Positions 1 to 8,873 of a stretch of DNA of 64,000 nt are shown piece by piece. How positions within the stretch are numbered: position 1 is the stretch's first letter; every line of letters begins with the position of its first letter. The translations under genes were made by a program, and so were the position numbers. A model generated the notes under the pieces. That model was not told where the DNA came from, did no database searches, and saw only the letters and a list, made by a program, of their open reading frames with translations. The stretch is from Micromonospora chersina (lineage in GTDB: Bacteria > Actinomycetota > Actinomycetes > Mycobacteriales > Micromonosporaceae). The DNA lies in assembly GCF_900091475.1 (NCBI RefSeq), contig NZ_FMIB01000002.1, positions 2,418,001 through 2,482,000 on the forward strand, read 5' to 3'.

Positions 1-358
1 ACGCGGCGACCAGCAGCACCCGGTCGGGTAGGTCCAGGGCTCACTGTCGCCCCGGCCGCCCGTCGGCGATGGTGTCCCCGCCGCGCTCGGCGACCAGGCG
101 GACCAGCCGATGTCCGGCCGATACGCGGCGGGAAGGCAACCTAAGGGACGTCTCGTAACCCGGTGTCTGTCTGTCGAGGACGGTCATCGATGATGCCTGC
201 GTGCAGGTGATCACCGCTGCCCGGGCCGAGTGAATCTTGCCGTTTCACCGGGCTGCAGCCCGCCCAGCGCGACCCGGCAGAGATGAGACGACAACTTGAT
301 CATCGGGGAGGCTCAACTCCGATACGACGACGGCTGGTGCCCGGACCGGCTGGGGTTT
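1..358. other. Left edge, no intact gene
   Basis: No intact gene is seen here. On the minus strand the first ~45 bases translate as LPDRVLLVAA running off the window edge, which resembles the start of DDE_Tnp_4 transposases, but an in-frame stop lies just upstream. From 140 the stretch holds an inverted-repeat end and then sequence without a convincing reading frame. Confidence 0.4.
140..163 (+). repeat. Left terminal inverted repeat
   Basis: A 24-bp sequence beginning CCTAAGGGACGTCTC. It matches the reverse complement of 2456-2479 at 22 of 24 positions. Confidence 0.75.
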
Positions 359-1015
359 TCACCACGAGACCGGCGGGGACTCCAAGCCGTCTGCCGTGAC
401 CCAGTGGTCAGGCCCGTCGGCGGAGTAGCACTGCCGCTCGGTGAAGGCCCAGCCGGACTCGTCGGTGATCAGCGAGAACGAGAAGAAGCCCTCCGGCGAC
501 ACGGAGTCGTGACAGGTCAGAGCGACCTGCGAGTTTGCGGGGAAGCCGGACAGCGTGATTGCGTAGCGGAAGCCGTGTGGGGCGGCCGGTCCCGGCTCCA
601 GCCAGATTTTGGGGCCGTCCGGTTGATATTGGAAGAGGGGGCCGTCGCAAGGCGGAGTGCTGGTTTGGTCAGCTACCAGTTCCGACCAGACGTAGCCAGA
701 CCATCCGATCTTCGGCCCCTCCCCGACGGTTACCCAGAACCAGCGGGGCGAGGTGCGCTCATAGGGTGCGGCACCATCGCGCCAGCAACGCATCATCACG
801 TGGGTGCCGTTGGGGAGCCAGTCAACGATTCCGCAGCCGTTCGTGGTGTCATCGGGGTTGGGTAGGTTCGGGCAGGTCCGAAGGTTGGCCCCACCCGAGT
901 CGGGAGAGCTGACGACGCTGCGCGGGTCGCTCGGTGCCGCTGCAGCGACACCGGGGACGACCAAAACGGCGATGAGGCCGAGCGCCGTCAGCGCGACGGG
1001 TCTGATGGCTCGCAC
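359..1015 (-). CDS. Secreted protein of unknown function with SH3-like region
   Basis: A 218-residue protein with a typical Sec signal peptide (charged MRAIRP start, hydrophobic core, AAA cleavage region near residue 27). The mature part has a Cys-rich segment (RTCPNLPNPDD) followed by a WFWVTVGEGPKIGWSGYVWSE stretch reminiscent of bacterial SH3 domains, and then an immunoglobulin-like tail. The start is a GTG preceded by GAGGAGGAA at good spacing. It probably acts outside the cell. It lies inside the inverted-repeat unit and points away from its partner cargo gene. No specific family is recognised. Confidence 0.7.
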   Translation of the reverse strand: MRAIRPVALTALGLIAVLVVPGVAAAAPSDPRSVVSSPDSGGANLRTCPNLPNPDDTTNGCGIVDWLPNGTHVMMRCWRDGAAPYERTSPRWFWVTVGEGPKIGWSGYVWSELVADQTSTPPCDGPLFQYQPDGPKIWLEPGPAAPHGFRYAITLSGFPANSQVALTCHDSVSPEGFFSFSLITDESGWAFTERQCYSADGPDHWVTADGLESPPVSW

Positions 1016-1502
1016 TCTTCCTCCTCATGGAACGATGACCGACTACTGGTGGTAACTGTCGGCCGCTGGTTCAGGCGACGGGTAATGATTGACGATCTTA
1101 ATATTCATGCCGTCGGTCGGGTTGGCTGAATTGTGAGTGCGTCAAGCCGCCACATCAATGTCAAACCTCCTCAAGGGCAATGATGTGACCTAGTTCACGA
1201 GCATGTTTGAAAATGGATACGACCGTTTCGGGCGATACGTCAGCAACTTGCCGGGCGCGATACATGAATCAAATTTTCGTTCGAACGGACTTGCCGGTCT
1301 ATGGCACACTGCCTCCGGAGTCAACCTTGGGTCGCGAACGGAGTTCCTTACGCGTGCCGGCGCGGCGCGGTTGCTGATCTTATTCCTTTCGATGATGGAG
1401 GTCGCCGGGGGGTGTCCAGACCCGTTCCCTGTGTTGCCGGCTTGGGCTGTATCCCGGTTAATAAGACAAGCAATTAATGCTCCGGCTTGATATAAAGAGA
1501 AT
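1016..1502. other. Intergenic, AT-richer region between divergent cargo genes
   Basis: 487 bases of visibly lower GC than the surroundings, between two divergently transcribed genes, so it should hold promoters for both. Open frames here have no family-like features and were not called. No strong terminator or repeat was seen. Confidence 0.5.
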
Positions 1503-2189
1503 GTGTCCGTCGACGATCTTGGTGAGCGTGAAGGGCTGCCGGTGGTGTCCAGCAACAAGCGTTCTTTTCTGCAGCGCACGTCGATCGCGTTTCTGCTCGC
1601 CGCCGTAGGTGCGGTATCCGGGATCGCGCAACTGGTTGGCGGGTTCATCGCCGGCAGGATGCTGATTATCTGGTCCGCTGCTATCACCCTGATCCTGGTC
1701 GGCGTTGCTGTCGGCATCGACGAGCTCTGGATGCGGCAGCGCCTCCAGCGCGTATTTGCCCGACGGGCCGTCTTGGTCACAACCACTGCCGCAGTCGCCC
1801 TCGGTATCGGTGTAGGCGCTGGCTACTTGATCGCTGCATATCCTTACGGAGAAAAGCCCCGCTCTTCGGCCGGGCAGACCCCGGCCCCCAAGCCCTCCGA
1901 AGGCGGCGACGGGGTAGTGGAAATCGCCGGCAACCGACTTGGGTCCCCCGTATTCGGCGACAATACGGGGCGTGCGGCTCCAGCGGGTGTTCCGAGGATC
2001 CCAGCCGGAACCCGGGTCACGGTGATCTGCAAGGCCGAAGACCTTACTGGAATGGTGAGCGTCACCTACCTGTACAAGATCGGCACCGCCCCGTGGACCA
2101 ACCTGTACTCGCCTTCGGATACCTTCCGCAACGGTGACCCGCCAGAGGGTGGTACGACCGCGTTTAACCCTGCCGTACCCGACTGCTGA
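1503..2189 (+). CDS. Membrane-anchored protein of unknown function
   Basis: 228 residues. Three hydrophobic helices occupy roughly residues 27-45, 52-70 and 86-108. They are followed by a proline-rich linker and an external-looking domain (residues ~135-228) containing GTRVTVICKAEDLTG and ending with a Cys. The C-terminal domain resembles the small SH3/beta-sandwich domains of actinobacterial secreted proteins, like the divergently encoded neighbour, which suggests the two may share a job at the cell surface. The start is GTG with a weak ribosome site, so a later start is possible. The function is unknown. Confidence 0.65.
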   Translation: MSVDDLGEREGLPVVSSNKRSFLQRTSIAFLLAAVGAVSGIAQLVGGFIAGRMLIIWSAAITLILVGVAVGIDELWMRQRLQRVFARRAVLVTTTAAVALGIGVGAGYLIAAYPYGEKPRSSAGQTPAPKPSEGGDGVVEIAGNRLGSPVFGDNTGRAAPAGVPRIPAGTRVTVICKAEDLTGMVSVTYLYKIGTAPWTNLYSPSDTFRNGDPPEGGTTAFNPAVPDC

Positions 2190-2284
2190 TGGCGTGGTGT
2201 GAGATCCTGCCCTCGATGGGCTCTGTCGGCGACATGCGTCCGCATGGCGACGCGAGCTAGCGCTCGAAGCCTGTGAATGGGTTG

Positions 2285-2425
2285 CCGCCGAGCCCGCTCC
2301 TGCCCAGCCGGCGTTTGGCCAGGCTCAAGTGCTTCAAGATCCTGCGCGACTACCGCCGCGCCGCCCGCACATCGACCGACGCCGCTTCCGGCATCGCGCA
2401 CCTCCACAACATCGCCCCGGGCTGA
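2285..2425 (+). pseudogene. C-terminal fragment of IS5-type (DDE_Tnp_4) transposase
   Basis: In one frame ending with TGA at 2423-2425 the translation reads RLARLKCFKILRDYRRAA and then SGIAHLHNI. This matches the conserved tail of IS5-family transposases (KILRDYRRA...GIAHLHN). Nothing upstream in this frame carries the DDE core, so only the tail survives. It lies 30 bases inside the right inverted repeat. Confidence 0.75.
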
Positions 2426-2455
2426 TCACCAACGCGGTCACGGGCAACGCCTCAA

Positions 2456-2479
2456 CCGAGTTGCGAGACGTCCCTTAGG
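2456..2479 (-). repeat. Right terminal inverted repeat
   Basis: Reverse-complement partner of the repeat at 140-163 with two mismatches. The shared core is GAGACGTCCCTTAGG. Confidence 0.75.
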
Positions 2480-2509
2480 CTCGGTGGGTCGTAGAAGCGG
2501 TCGCGGTTA

Positions 2510-3469
2510 CTAGGTGCGTGCACGTTCGGTGAGATCAGCGGCGTGGTTGTCGGTGGCTGCCGGTGGTGTCTGCGGACGTGGCGGCCAGTACCGGCGCACA
2601 GTGCGTTCCGAGCGTCCGATACGGGCCGCGATCTCGGCCGGATGCAGGTCGGGCTCCCGCCGGTGCCAGTAGGCAACCGCGGCAGCCGTGTCCGACGGCA
2701 CCAGCTCGTCGCCGTTCACCGCCGGCTCGCCGTTCGTGGTGCTGGCGGCGGGCGGCTGCTGCGCCCGCGCGTTGGCCACGTCGACCAGGTGGCGCCTCGG
2801 CCGGCGCTCACCGTCGCCGGCGTCATGTTGTGGGCGACGCTGCGGCGGGTCAGGGCACCGGACCGGATCGGCTGATGCGCTCGCGCCGGATGACGGGTCT
2901 GCAGTGCCCTCGTCTGGGCGGCCCGCTGATGGGGCGTGCGGCATGCGTGTGGTGGGCGCAGGGCTGGGTGTGGCGGCCACAGGAGGCTCGGGGTGCTGTT
3001 CGGGTTGTCCCGCGCGGATCCGGGCGGTGAGCTCGACGAGGCTGACGCTGGCGACGATGACCAGGCCGTCAACGGAGATGGGCAGCAGGTAGGCGGCCCC
3101 TGCGCCGATCTCGCCGTAGCGGGCGGCGACCCCGACGAGGTGCCAGTACGACACCCAGGTGGCGATGGCGGCGATAACGCTGGTGGCGGCCATGCGGATG
3201 ATGCCGAGGGAGCGGCGGTGGTGCGGGACGCGGGAGATCAGCTCGACGGTGAGCAGCAGCGCCAGCGGCGGCCACGCGGCGATGATCTGGCTGATCGGGT
3301 TCGGTCGGGCGTGCAGCACGTTCGCGGCGACCGATGCGGCGACCCCGAGGGTGAGGGTTGCCCGTACTGCCCATCGCAGCCGCTTCAGGTGCACGACAGC
3401 CACATCAGTGGCGGCCTCGCTTGTCGAGTTGTCCGCGGTACGGGTGGTGGGGCTGGTCAGCGGGCTCAC
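2510..3469 (-). CDS. DUF2637 membrane protein with C-terminal helix-turn-helix
   Basis: 319 residues. Four transmembrane helices (about residues 33-52, 62-80, 92-110 and 124-147) form a DUF2637 domain, a family frequent on actinomycete integrative and conjugative elements. A long disordered Pro/Ala-rich linker leads to a C-terminal helix-turn-helix (EIAARIGRSERTVRRYW) near residues 285-310. The GTG start overlaps the stop of the upstream LysM regulator in GTGA and has a GGGAG ribosome site, so the two are translationally coupled. The frame stays open far upstream, but the coupling and homology favour this start. A role in element maintenance or transfer is inferred from family context only. 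Confidence 0.8.
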   Translation of the reverse strand: MSPLTSPTTRTADNSTSEAATDVAVVHLKRLRWAVRATLTLGVAASVAANVLHARPNPISQIIAAWPPLALLLTVELISRVPHHRRSLGIIRMAATSVIAAIATWVSYWHLVGVAARYGEIGAGAAYLLPISVDGLVIVASVSLVELTARIRAGQPEQHPEPPVAATPSPAPTTRMPHAPSAGRPDEGTADPSSGASASADPVRCPDPPQRRPQHDAGDGERRPRRHLVDVANARAQQPPAASTTNGEPAVNGDELVPSDTAAAVAYWHRREPDLHPAEIAARIGRSERTVRRYWPPRPQTPPAATDNHAADLTERART

Positions 3470-6435
3470 GATCGTGCTCCCTGTGCTGCGGCCCGACCTT
3501 CTCGGCTGGCGGAGCGCAGATTGGTGATGAGCTGGTCGGCCAGTGTGAGCGTGTCGTCGCTGGGCTCGGCATCGATTTCGGCGAGCTGCCGTGTCACGGT
3601 TCGGCGTAGGGCCCGCACGCCGTCGATGTCGCCGAGGTGCGCGCGGGCGCGCATGGCCACCTGATACAGCTGCTCGGCGTAGGGGTGCTGGCCGATGGCG
3701 GCGTCGACGACGGCTAGCTGCTCGGCTGGTTGGCCGTCGAGTTCCTCGGTGAGGGCGACGGCCGCGTCGAGGGCTTGTTGCCGCACGGCTTCCCGGTGGG
3801 GCTCGATCCACTCGTAGTGGCAGCCGTCGGCGAGTGGTGCGCGGTAGGTGTCGACGGCGCGGCGCAGGGCCGCGACCCGTTCGGCTTTGTTGGTGGCGGT
3901 GTTGGCGGCGCGGAGGGCGGCGCGCATCCGCCACAGGTCCACGTCGAGGCGGTCGGGGTTGAGCTCGTAGCGGTGGCGGGGGTGGGTGAGGTAGGTGCCG
4001 GGTCCGCCGTGGTGGCGCAGGACGCTGCGCAGGTCGGAGACGTAGGTGTGGAGCCGGTGGGTGGCTTTGCTTGCGGGGGCGTCGGGCAGCAGGTCGTCGA
4101 GGATGGCCTCGGTGGTGGCGGTGCCGTCGCGTGCGGCCAGGTATACGAGCAGTTCGAGGGATTTGGCGCGCAGGCTGCGCTGCGGGTCCGCGTGGGCGAG
4201 GGCGGGAGCACCGAGCACGGTGACCGCGACCGTGGTGACGGTGCCGGTTTCGGGGGCTGGTGGGGTGGAGTTGGTCGCCGGCGTGCTGGTGGCGGGGGCT
4301 TGGTCGAGGGCGTCGCCGTGGCCCGTGTCGAGCGCCTGGATCTCGTGGTAAGCCCTCTGTTGGGGTGTGTCGGCCGGCATCGTTGCTAGCTGATGTTCGT
4401 GGGCCAGCGGTGTTCGCGGGTCGGGCTGTGCGCCTGTGCGATGTGCGGTGGGCGTGGGCTCGGTGGGGGCTGGGGAGGGGGCCTCGCCGGTGTGGGCCTC
4501 GGCCAGCACGGCGAGCAGATCGAGGGTCTCGGTGGGTTCGAGGACGGTGAGCCGGCCGATGTCGGCGCGGTGGGAGGCGTGGTCGGTGTCGGCGGGTGTG
4601 GTGGTGCCGTCTTCGCTGACGGTGACGGTGGTGCCGTCGGGCCAGGGGCCGAGGAGCACGCCGTGGATGTCCAGGCGTTGCCCTTGGGTGAGCAGGGCGG
4701 CGACGCGGGGGCGCTCGCTCCGGTCTGGGGGGTGGGTGAGGAGCATGACCGGTGGGAGGGGCTCTTCGTAGGGGTCCGCGCGTAGGTCGGCGACGGTGTT
4801 GGTCTCGTGTTGGTCGAGCAGTCGGGTGCGGTGCAGCGCCAGGGCTTCGAGGAGGTTCAGCGCGTCGTCGAGGGTGGGGGTGATTCTCAGCCGGGGTGTG
4901 CGGGGCACGGTGTCTGTGGTGGCGGCGAGCAGGGTCGCCGCAGTCGCTGCCGGTATCACGACGTGGGTGCGCGCGTGGGGATGTTCGTCGGTGTCGGTGG
5001 CGAGGGCGGCGGTGAGGAAGCCTCGGGCGGCGGCGTCTGCGCCGGGTCCGATCAGGCCCAGTCCGGCGGGCGGCCATATCGTCGGCGGCGCAGGCGCCGG
5101 CATGACCGGGTCGAGGCCGTGGCTGCTGCTGGTCAGCGTGGTGGTGTCGGGTGAGGCGGTGGCCGAAGGATCGTGTGACGTCGCTTGTCGACTGCTCGAG
5201 TTGGTCTTGCGCAGGGTGCTGGCGCCGTCGGGATCGCCGACTGCAGTGTCCGCCGGCTCGTTGTGTTGGCCCGTTTCGCCCGCGATGGCGGCGGGATGGC
5301 GCAGCGCGCGGCGGATCTGCCCAATCAGCCGGGGCAAGGGGGCGAGAGTTTGCGTTTCCCAGCGCGGCGTGGTGGAGGGGTTGCCCGCGGTGTAGCGGCG
5401 CTGCCGGTGCGCCCAGACGAGGGCGGCGGCGGTGGTGATGGCCAGGGCGAGGCCCAGGCTTAGCCAGCTGCCGCTGGGCAGCACCACGCCCCGGTCGGGG
5501 CTGCTGGGGCGGGGTCCACGGTCCGCGGTCGGTCCGGAGGTGGGCGTGCTCGTGGTGTTGTCTGCGCTGGCGCAGGTGCCGGCGGTGGTGGGTGTCGGCG
5601 CGTGGCTCGGCTCGATTGTGGGAATGGTTGCCGTGGGTGGGGCCGGGCGCGGTGTCGAGGGCGGCCGGGCGGTTGTCGGTGCGGGGGCCGGGGTGGCGAG
5701 GTCCGGCTCATCTGGGGTCGACGGTGGCGATTCGGGGCGGGGTCGGTGTTTGGTCGGTGGGGTGGCGTCGTCGGGCAGGGTGAGGGTCCAGCCGGGGTAG
5801 ATGACGTTCGGGTTGCGCAGGGTGCCGCCGGTGTGGGTGAAGTGGGTGCCGCGGTTGAGGGCGAAGATTTCGGGCCAGCGGTCGGGGTCGCCGAGCCGCT
5901 CAGCGGCGATCTTGGAGAGGGTGTCCCCTCGCCTGACGGTGTGGGCGGAGGTAGGGTCGGCCGCCATCAGAATCAGCTGTTGACTGCTGCTCACCTGGCG
6001 GGTTTCTGGGGCGGTGGTCGAAGCTTGCGGAGTCTGGGCGTCGCTGTCGTGCGTGGTTCCGGTGGCGGGGGCGGGGTGGGTGGGGGTGCCGGCGGTGGCG
6101 GTGGTGACGGCGGTGGCGCCGAGCAGTGCGGCGGTGAGGCCTTGGACGGGGCGGGGTAGGTGTAGTGCGGGCAGCCAGCGCAGGCGGCGAGCCAGCGTCG
6201 TGTAGGCGCGGGTCAGGACGGTGGTTGCCAGGAGCAGCCACAGCATCACGGCGCCTGCTTCGGCCAGGAGGATGACGAAGTCGGTCGTCAACGGTTGGTG
6301 AATCCACTGCCGGAGCGCCGCCGGCGACGGTAGCCGAGGATGCCACACCCCGCTTGCGACGAGGATCGCGGCAACGACAAGGGTGGACATGATGGACGTG
6401 GCGGCGGCCGCGGCGTTCGCTGCTCTGGACCTCAC
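3466..6435 (-). CDS. Transmembrane LysM-BTAD (SARP-type) regulator
   Basis: 989 residues. Two N-terminal transmembrane helices (about 16-32 and 53-75) and a hydrophobic stretch (97-116) precede a LysM peptidoglycan-binding domain (165-222: VRRGDTLSKIAAERLGD and NVIYPGWTLTLP). A Pro/Thr-rich spacer and a further helix (324-341) follow. The inner half has a degenerate NTPase-like domain (GLGLIGPGADAAARGFLTAA) and ends with an OmpR-like winged helix plus BTAD (about 735-985), as in SARP regulators. The predicted topology puts LysM outside and the DNA-binding part in the cytosol. It is paralogous to the upstream gene 6707-8818, which lacks LysM. The GTG start lies 13 bases after the last base of a GAGG motif. 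The TGTAAG direct repeats upstream may be its operator. Domain assignments are firm; signalling is inferred. Confidence 0.85.
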   Translation of the reverse strand: MRSRAANAAAAATSIMSTLVVAAILVASGVWHPRLPSPAALRQWIHQPLTTDFVILLAEAGAVMLWLLLATTVLTRAYTTLARRLRWLPALHLPRPVQGLTAALLGATAVTTATAGTPTHPAPATGTTHDSDAQTPQASTTAPETRQVSSSQQLILMAADPTSAHTVRRGDTLSKIAAERLGDPDRWPEIFALNRGTHFTHTGGTLRNPNVIYPGWTLTLPDDATPPTKHRPRPESPPSTPDEPDLATPAPAPTTARPPSTPRPAPPTATIPTIEPSHAPTPTTAGTCASADNTTSTPTSGPTADRGPRPSSPDRGVVLPSGSWLSLGLALAITTAAALVWAHRQRRYTAGNPSTTPRWETQTLAPLPRLIGQIRRALRHPAAIAGETGQHNEPADTAVGDPDGASTLRKTNSSSRQATSHDPSATASPDTTTLTSSSHGLDPVMPAPAPPTIWPPAGLGLIGPGADAAARGFLTAALATDTDEHPHARTHVVIPAATAATLLAATTDTVPRTPRLRITPTLDDALNLLEALALHRTRLLDQHETNTVADLRADPYEEPLPPVMLLTHPPDRSERPRVAALLTQGQRLDIHGVLLGPWPDGTTVTVSEDGTTTPADTDHASHRADIGRLTVLEPTETLDLLAVLAEAHTGEAPSPAPTEPTPTAHRTGAQPDPRTPLAHEHQLATMPADTPQQRAYHEIQALDTGHGDALDQAPATSTPATNSTPPAPETGTVTTVAVTVLGAPALAHADPQRSLRAKSLELLVYLAARDGTATTEAILDDLLPDAPASKATHRLHTYVSDLRSVLRHHGGPGTYLTHPRHRYELNPDRLDVDLWRMRAALRAANTATNKAERVAALRRAVDTYRAPLADGCHYEWIEPHREAVRQQALDAAVALTEELDGQPAEQLAVVDAAIGQHPYAEQLYQVAMRARAHLGDIDGVRALRRTVTRQLAEIDAEPSDDTLTLADQLITNLRSASREGRAAAQGARS

Positions 6436-6580
6436 CTGACCTCCTCGCGTCGCTGGCTGCCACGCCGCCGCTAGGCCGGATGCAGCGGCGAGCGCGCCGC
6501 GAACGAGGGCTGCGGATGGCGGTGGGCTGGGAATGATCTGACGCTATGGCCGTGGCATTGGCGGTGCACCCGGGCGACGG

Positions 6581-6616
6581 CTTACAGCGCCTTACAAAAC
6601 CTCACGCGCCCTTACA
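6581..6616 (-). promoter_or_regulatory. Phased direct repeats, candidate SARP operator
   Basis: On the minus strand TGTAAG occurs at three positions and CGTGAG at a fourth, all exactly 10 bases apart (plus-strand starts 6581, 6591, 6601, 6611). SARP regulators bind short direct repeats at helical-turn spacing. This array is about 150-180 bases upstream of the LysM-BTAD start, in the only sizeable gap of the module. The repeats are seen directly; the binding is inferred. Confidence 0.55.
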
Positions 6617-6706
6617 ACCGCAGGTCAACGAGTCACGGCCCCTGCAATCGGTCGCTTCCGCAACGGCCGGTTCGCGCTGCCGCGCTTCGACGTTCGGCGG
6701 GGTTGG

Positions 6707-8818
6707 CTAGTCGCCGGCGGAGGCGTTGCTGTGTTCGCGGGGCTGGCCGAGGGTGTCGCTGGGGTGCAGCCCGGCGATGCTGAGCCGGTGACGGTGAGCG
6801 TCGCGCAGCCGTTCTGCGGCGGCGTAGTCTCCCAGCGTGGTGAGGATGTCGATGGCCCGCTGGTGGAGGTTCTCGTTGTAGGGGTCGACGCGAATCCCGG
6901 CCTGCAGGAGTTCCACGGCGCGGCGGGGATCGTGTTGGGTCGACGCGGCGGCGGCGTAGGCGTCGAGGACGAGCCGGCGGGCGCCTTCCCGGGGCGGGTC
7001 GATCCACGGCCAGGTGTGGCCGGCGGCGAGGTCGCCGGTGTAGGCGTCGATCACGGCCTGCCACGCGCGGGCGGGGTCGGTGAGGGTGGTGGCGGCGTGG
7101 TGGGCGGCGGTGTGCAGCCGCCACAGGTCGACCTCAAGGTGCTCGCTGCGCAGGCGATAGCGGTCGTCGGTGTGGTCGATGATCGAGAGATCCGAGGCGG
7201 CGCGGATGGCGGCGCGTAGCACGCTGAGGGTGGTGTAGAGGCGGTTGGTGACGGTGTGGGCGGCCAGGCCGGGCCAGATTGCCTGCGCGAGTTGTGCGGT
7301 GGTGGCGCCGTGGCGGTGGACGGCGAGGAAGGTCAGGATCTGCACGGCGGCGCTGCGGCGGATGGTCACGGCCCGGCCGTCGATGAGCAGCGTGGGCTGG
7401 CCGAGGACCCGCAGCTCGACCGGCGGCTGCGCGGCAACGGGCGGGGTGGGCTGGGGCGTGCGGTCCTCGCCGGCTTGGCGGGGCATCCGGACCTCGGGCG
7501 GCTGCCGTCGCTGTTCGGGGAAGGCTGTGCGGGGGGCGGTGCCTGCGTGCGGTGTGTGGCTTGGTGTGGGCGGGGCGATGACGGTGAGCAGGTCCATCGC
7601 GGCGACCCGGTCCAGGACGCACAGCCGGGGCCCTGCCTGACCCGGCAGCCGCGCATTCACGGTCCGGCCGTGCTGGTCGACGCTCCACGTGGCGCCGAGC
7701 GGCCATGCGCCGAGGACGACCGCGGTTGCTCGGCCGGCGCCGAGCAGGGCTGCCAACCGGTCTGCGGCAGGCCCCGGCGGCGGCTCGGTGATCAGCACCA
7801 GCCGCGAAGCCTCCTCGTGTCTCGGCGGCGGCGGGCCAGCCGTGTCAGGTGTGGGCGACGCGAGGGAGTCGATCAGCTCAACGGCGTGGGCCGCGGTCTC
7901 GGTGACCCGGAGGGCGGGGATGCTGTCGCAGACTGCGGTGGCGGCCGGCGGAAGCAGCGTGGTCAGGGCGGACCGGGTGATGACCACGCGGATGGAGTCG
8001 GGCGGATCGCGCAACGCCGCAAGCAGCGCGGTGACCAGCACTCCCCTGGCGGCGTCGGCCGCGCCGCCGCCGGTGAAGGCGACGCCCGTCGGAGGTAACG
8101 CGGCGATTGACGGCGGCGCGGTAGCCCGGGTTTGCTCGTCGGGCGACCGTTCGCTGGACTCCTGGTCGGGGACGCCGACGGCTGCCTGGACGGCGGTGAC
8201 GGCCGCCGGCAGCGGCGCCAAGTCCAGGTCGTCGTGGTCCGGAGACTCCCGCAGGCCGGGCTGGTAGCTGCGTCGGCGCCTCAGCCACACAAGTGTGGCC
8301 GCGGCGGCCACCTGGTCGGCCGTTCCCTGAGGCAGCCAGCCGCCCGGGATGGTGACGCCCTCCCCCGCGTGGACGCCGGGTGCCGGGTGCGCGTCGACGG
8401 CGTCGTGGTGGAGTGTGCCGGCGGAGACAGCGATCGGCTGGAGGGGCGGGGCTGTCGCGGTGGTGTTGGCCGCGGCGGTCAGGGCGGCGGCGCCAGCCAT
8501 GCCGGTGGCGGTGGCTTGCAGGGGTGTCGGCAGCGGCAGGCGCCGCAGCCAGCGAGCGCCGGCACGCAGACGCCGTGCGGCGGTGACGATGACCGCGTAT
8601 GCAACGAGCAGCCAGAGCAGCCACGCGAAGACCGTCAGCCCGGCGGTCAGCGTCTGGGTGGTGAGGGGTTGCGCGACCCAGAGGCGGAGCTGCTGCAGGG
8701 TTGGCCAGCTGTGCAGCGGCGGGCCGACGAACCTCGCCAGCAGCCACGGCGGCATACCCAGAAGAAGCAGAGCGAAAGCGAGGGATGTGACCCTCCGCGG
8801 CCACCTCACCTCACCCAC
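6707..8818 (-). CDS. Membrane-anchored BTAD (SARP-type) regulator
   Basis: 703 residues, with the same plan as the LysM-BTAD paralogue downstream but without LysM. Hydrophobic helices lie at about 11-30, 58-80 and 100-120. A short external loop follows and then a helix near 168-180 ending in RRRR. The cytosolic part has the degenerate NTPase-like domain (GVAFTGGGAADAARGVLVTA) and a C-terminal winged helix with BTAD (about residues 470-690). The GTG at 8818 is used here; a second GTG three codons later has the better-spaced GGAGG. The gene lies 55 bases after the Hsp70-like gene, so both are probably in one operon. The target genes are unknown. Confidence 0.8.
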   Translation of the reverse strand: MGEVRWPRRVTSLAFALLLLGMPPWLLARFVGPPLHSWPTLQQLRLWVAQPLTTQTLTAGLTVFAWLLWLLVAYAVIVTAARRLRAGARWLRRLPLPTPLQATATGMAGAAALTAAANTTATAPPLQPIAVSAGTLHHDAVDAHPAPGVHAGEGVTIPGGWLPQGTADQVAAAATLVWLRRRRSYQPGLRESPDHDDLDLAPLPAAVTAVQAAVGVPDQESSERSPDEQTRATAPPSIAALPPTGVAFTGGGAADAARGVLVTALLAALRDPPDSIRVVITRSALTTLLPPAATAVCDSIPALRVTETAAHAVELIDSLASPTPDTAGPPPPRHEEASRLVLITEPPPGPAADRLAALLGAGRATAVVLGAWPLGATWSVDQHGRTVNARLPGQAGPRLCVLDRVAAMDLLTVIAPPTPSHTPHAGTAPRTAFPEQRRQPPEVRMPRQAGEDRTPQPTPPVAAQPPVELRVLGQPTLLIDGRAVTIRRSAAVQILTFLAVHRHGATTAQLAQAIWPGLAAHTVTNRLYTTLSVLRAAIRAASDLSIIDHTDDRYRLRSEHLEVDLWRLHTAAHHAATTLTDPARAWQAVIDAYTGDLAAGHTWPWIDPPREGARRLVLDAYAAAASTQHDPRRAVELLQAGIRVDPYNENLHQRAIDILTTLGDYAAAERLRDAHRHRLSIAGLHPSDTLGQPREHSNASAGD

Positions 8819-8873
8819 CTCCTGCAGGAGCTGACCTCTGCTGGGCGCGGTTGTCCCCGCCTCGGCCCGCCGC

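Larger units (their letters stand above)
140..2479. mobile_element. IS-like unit bounded by 24-bp inverted repeats, carrying two cargo genes
   Basis: The segment is bounded by 24-bp terminal inverted repeats matching at 22 positions, with CCTAAGGGACGTCTC reading inward at the left and its reverse complement at the right. The last ~40 codons of an IS5-type transposase end 30 bases before the right repeat, the usual place. The transposase N-terminus and DDE core are absent. Instead the unit holds a secreted-protein gene and a membrane-protein gene. No target duplication is visible directly outside the repeats. It could be an IS disrupted by insertion and deletion, or a non-autonomous unit with passenger genes. 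The repeats are seen directly; mobility is inferred. Confidence 0.55.

Noticed and set aside
1190..1786. Frames on both strands around 1.2-1.8 kb other than 1503-2189
   Set aside because: No ribosome sites, no family-like sequence, poor codon pattern.
2510..5077. Minus-strand 855-codon frame
   Set aside because: Only the DUF2637 part from 3469 is real; the upstream part is Arg/Pro shadow of the LysM-BTAD gene.
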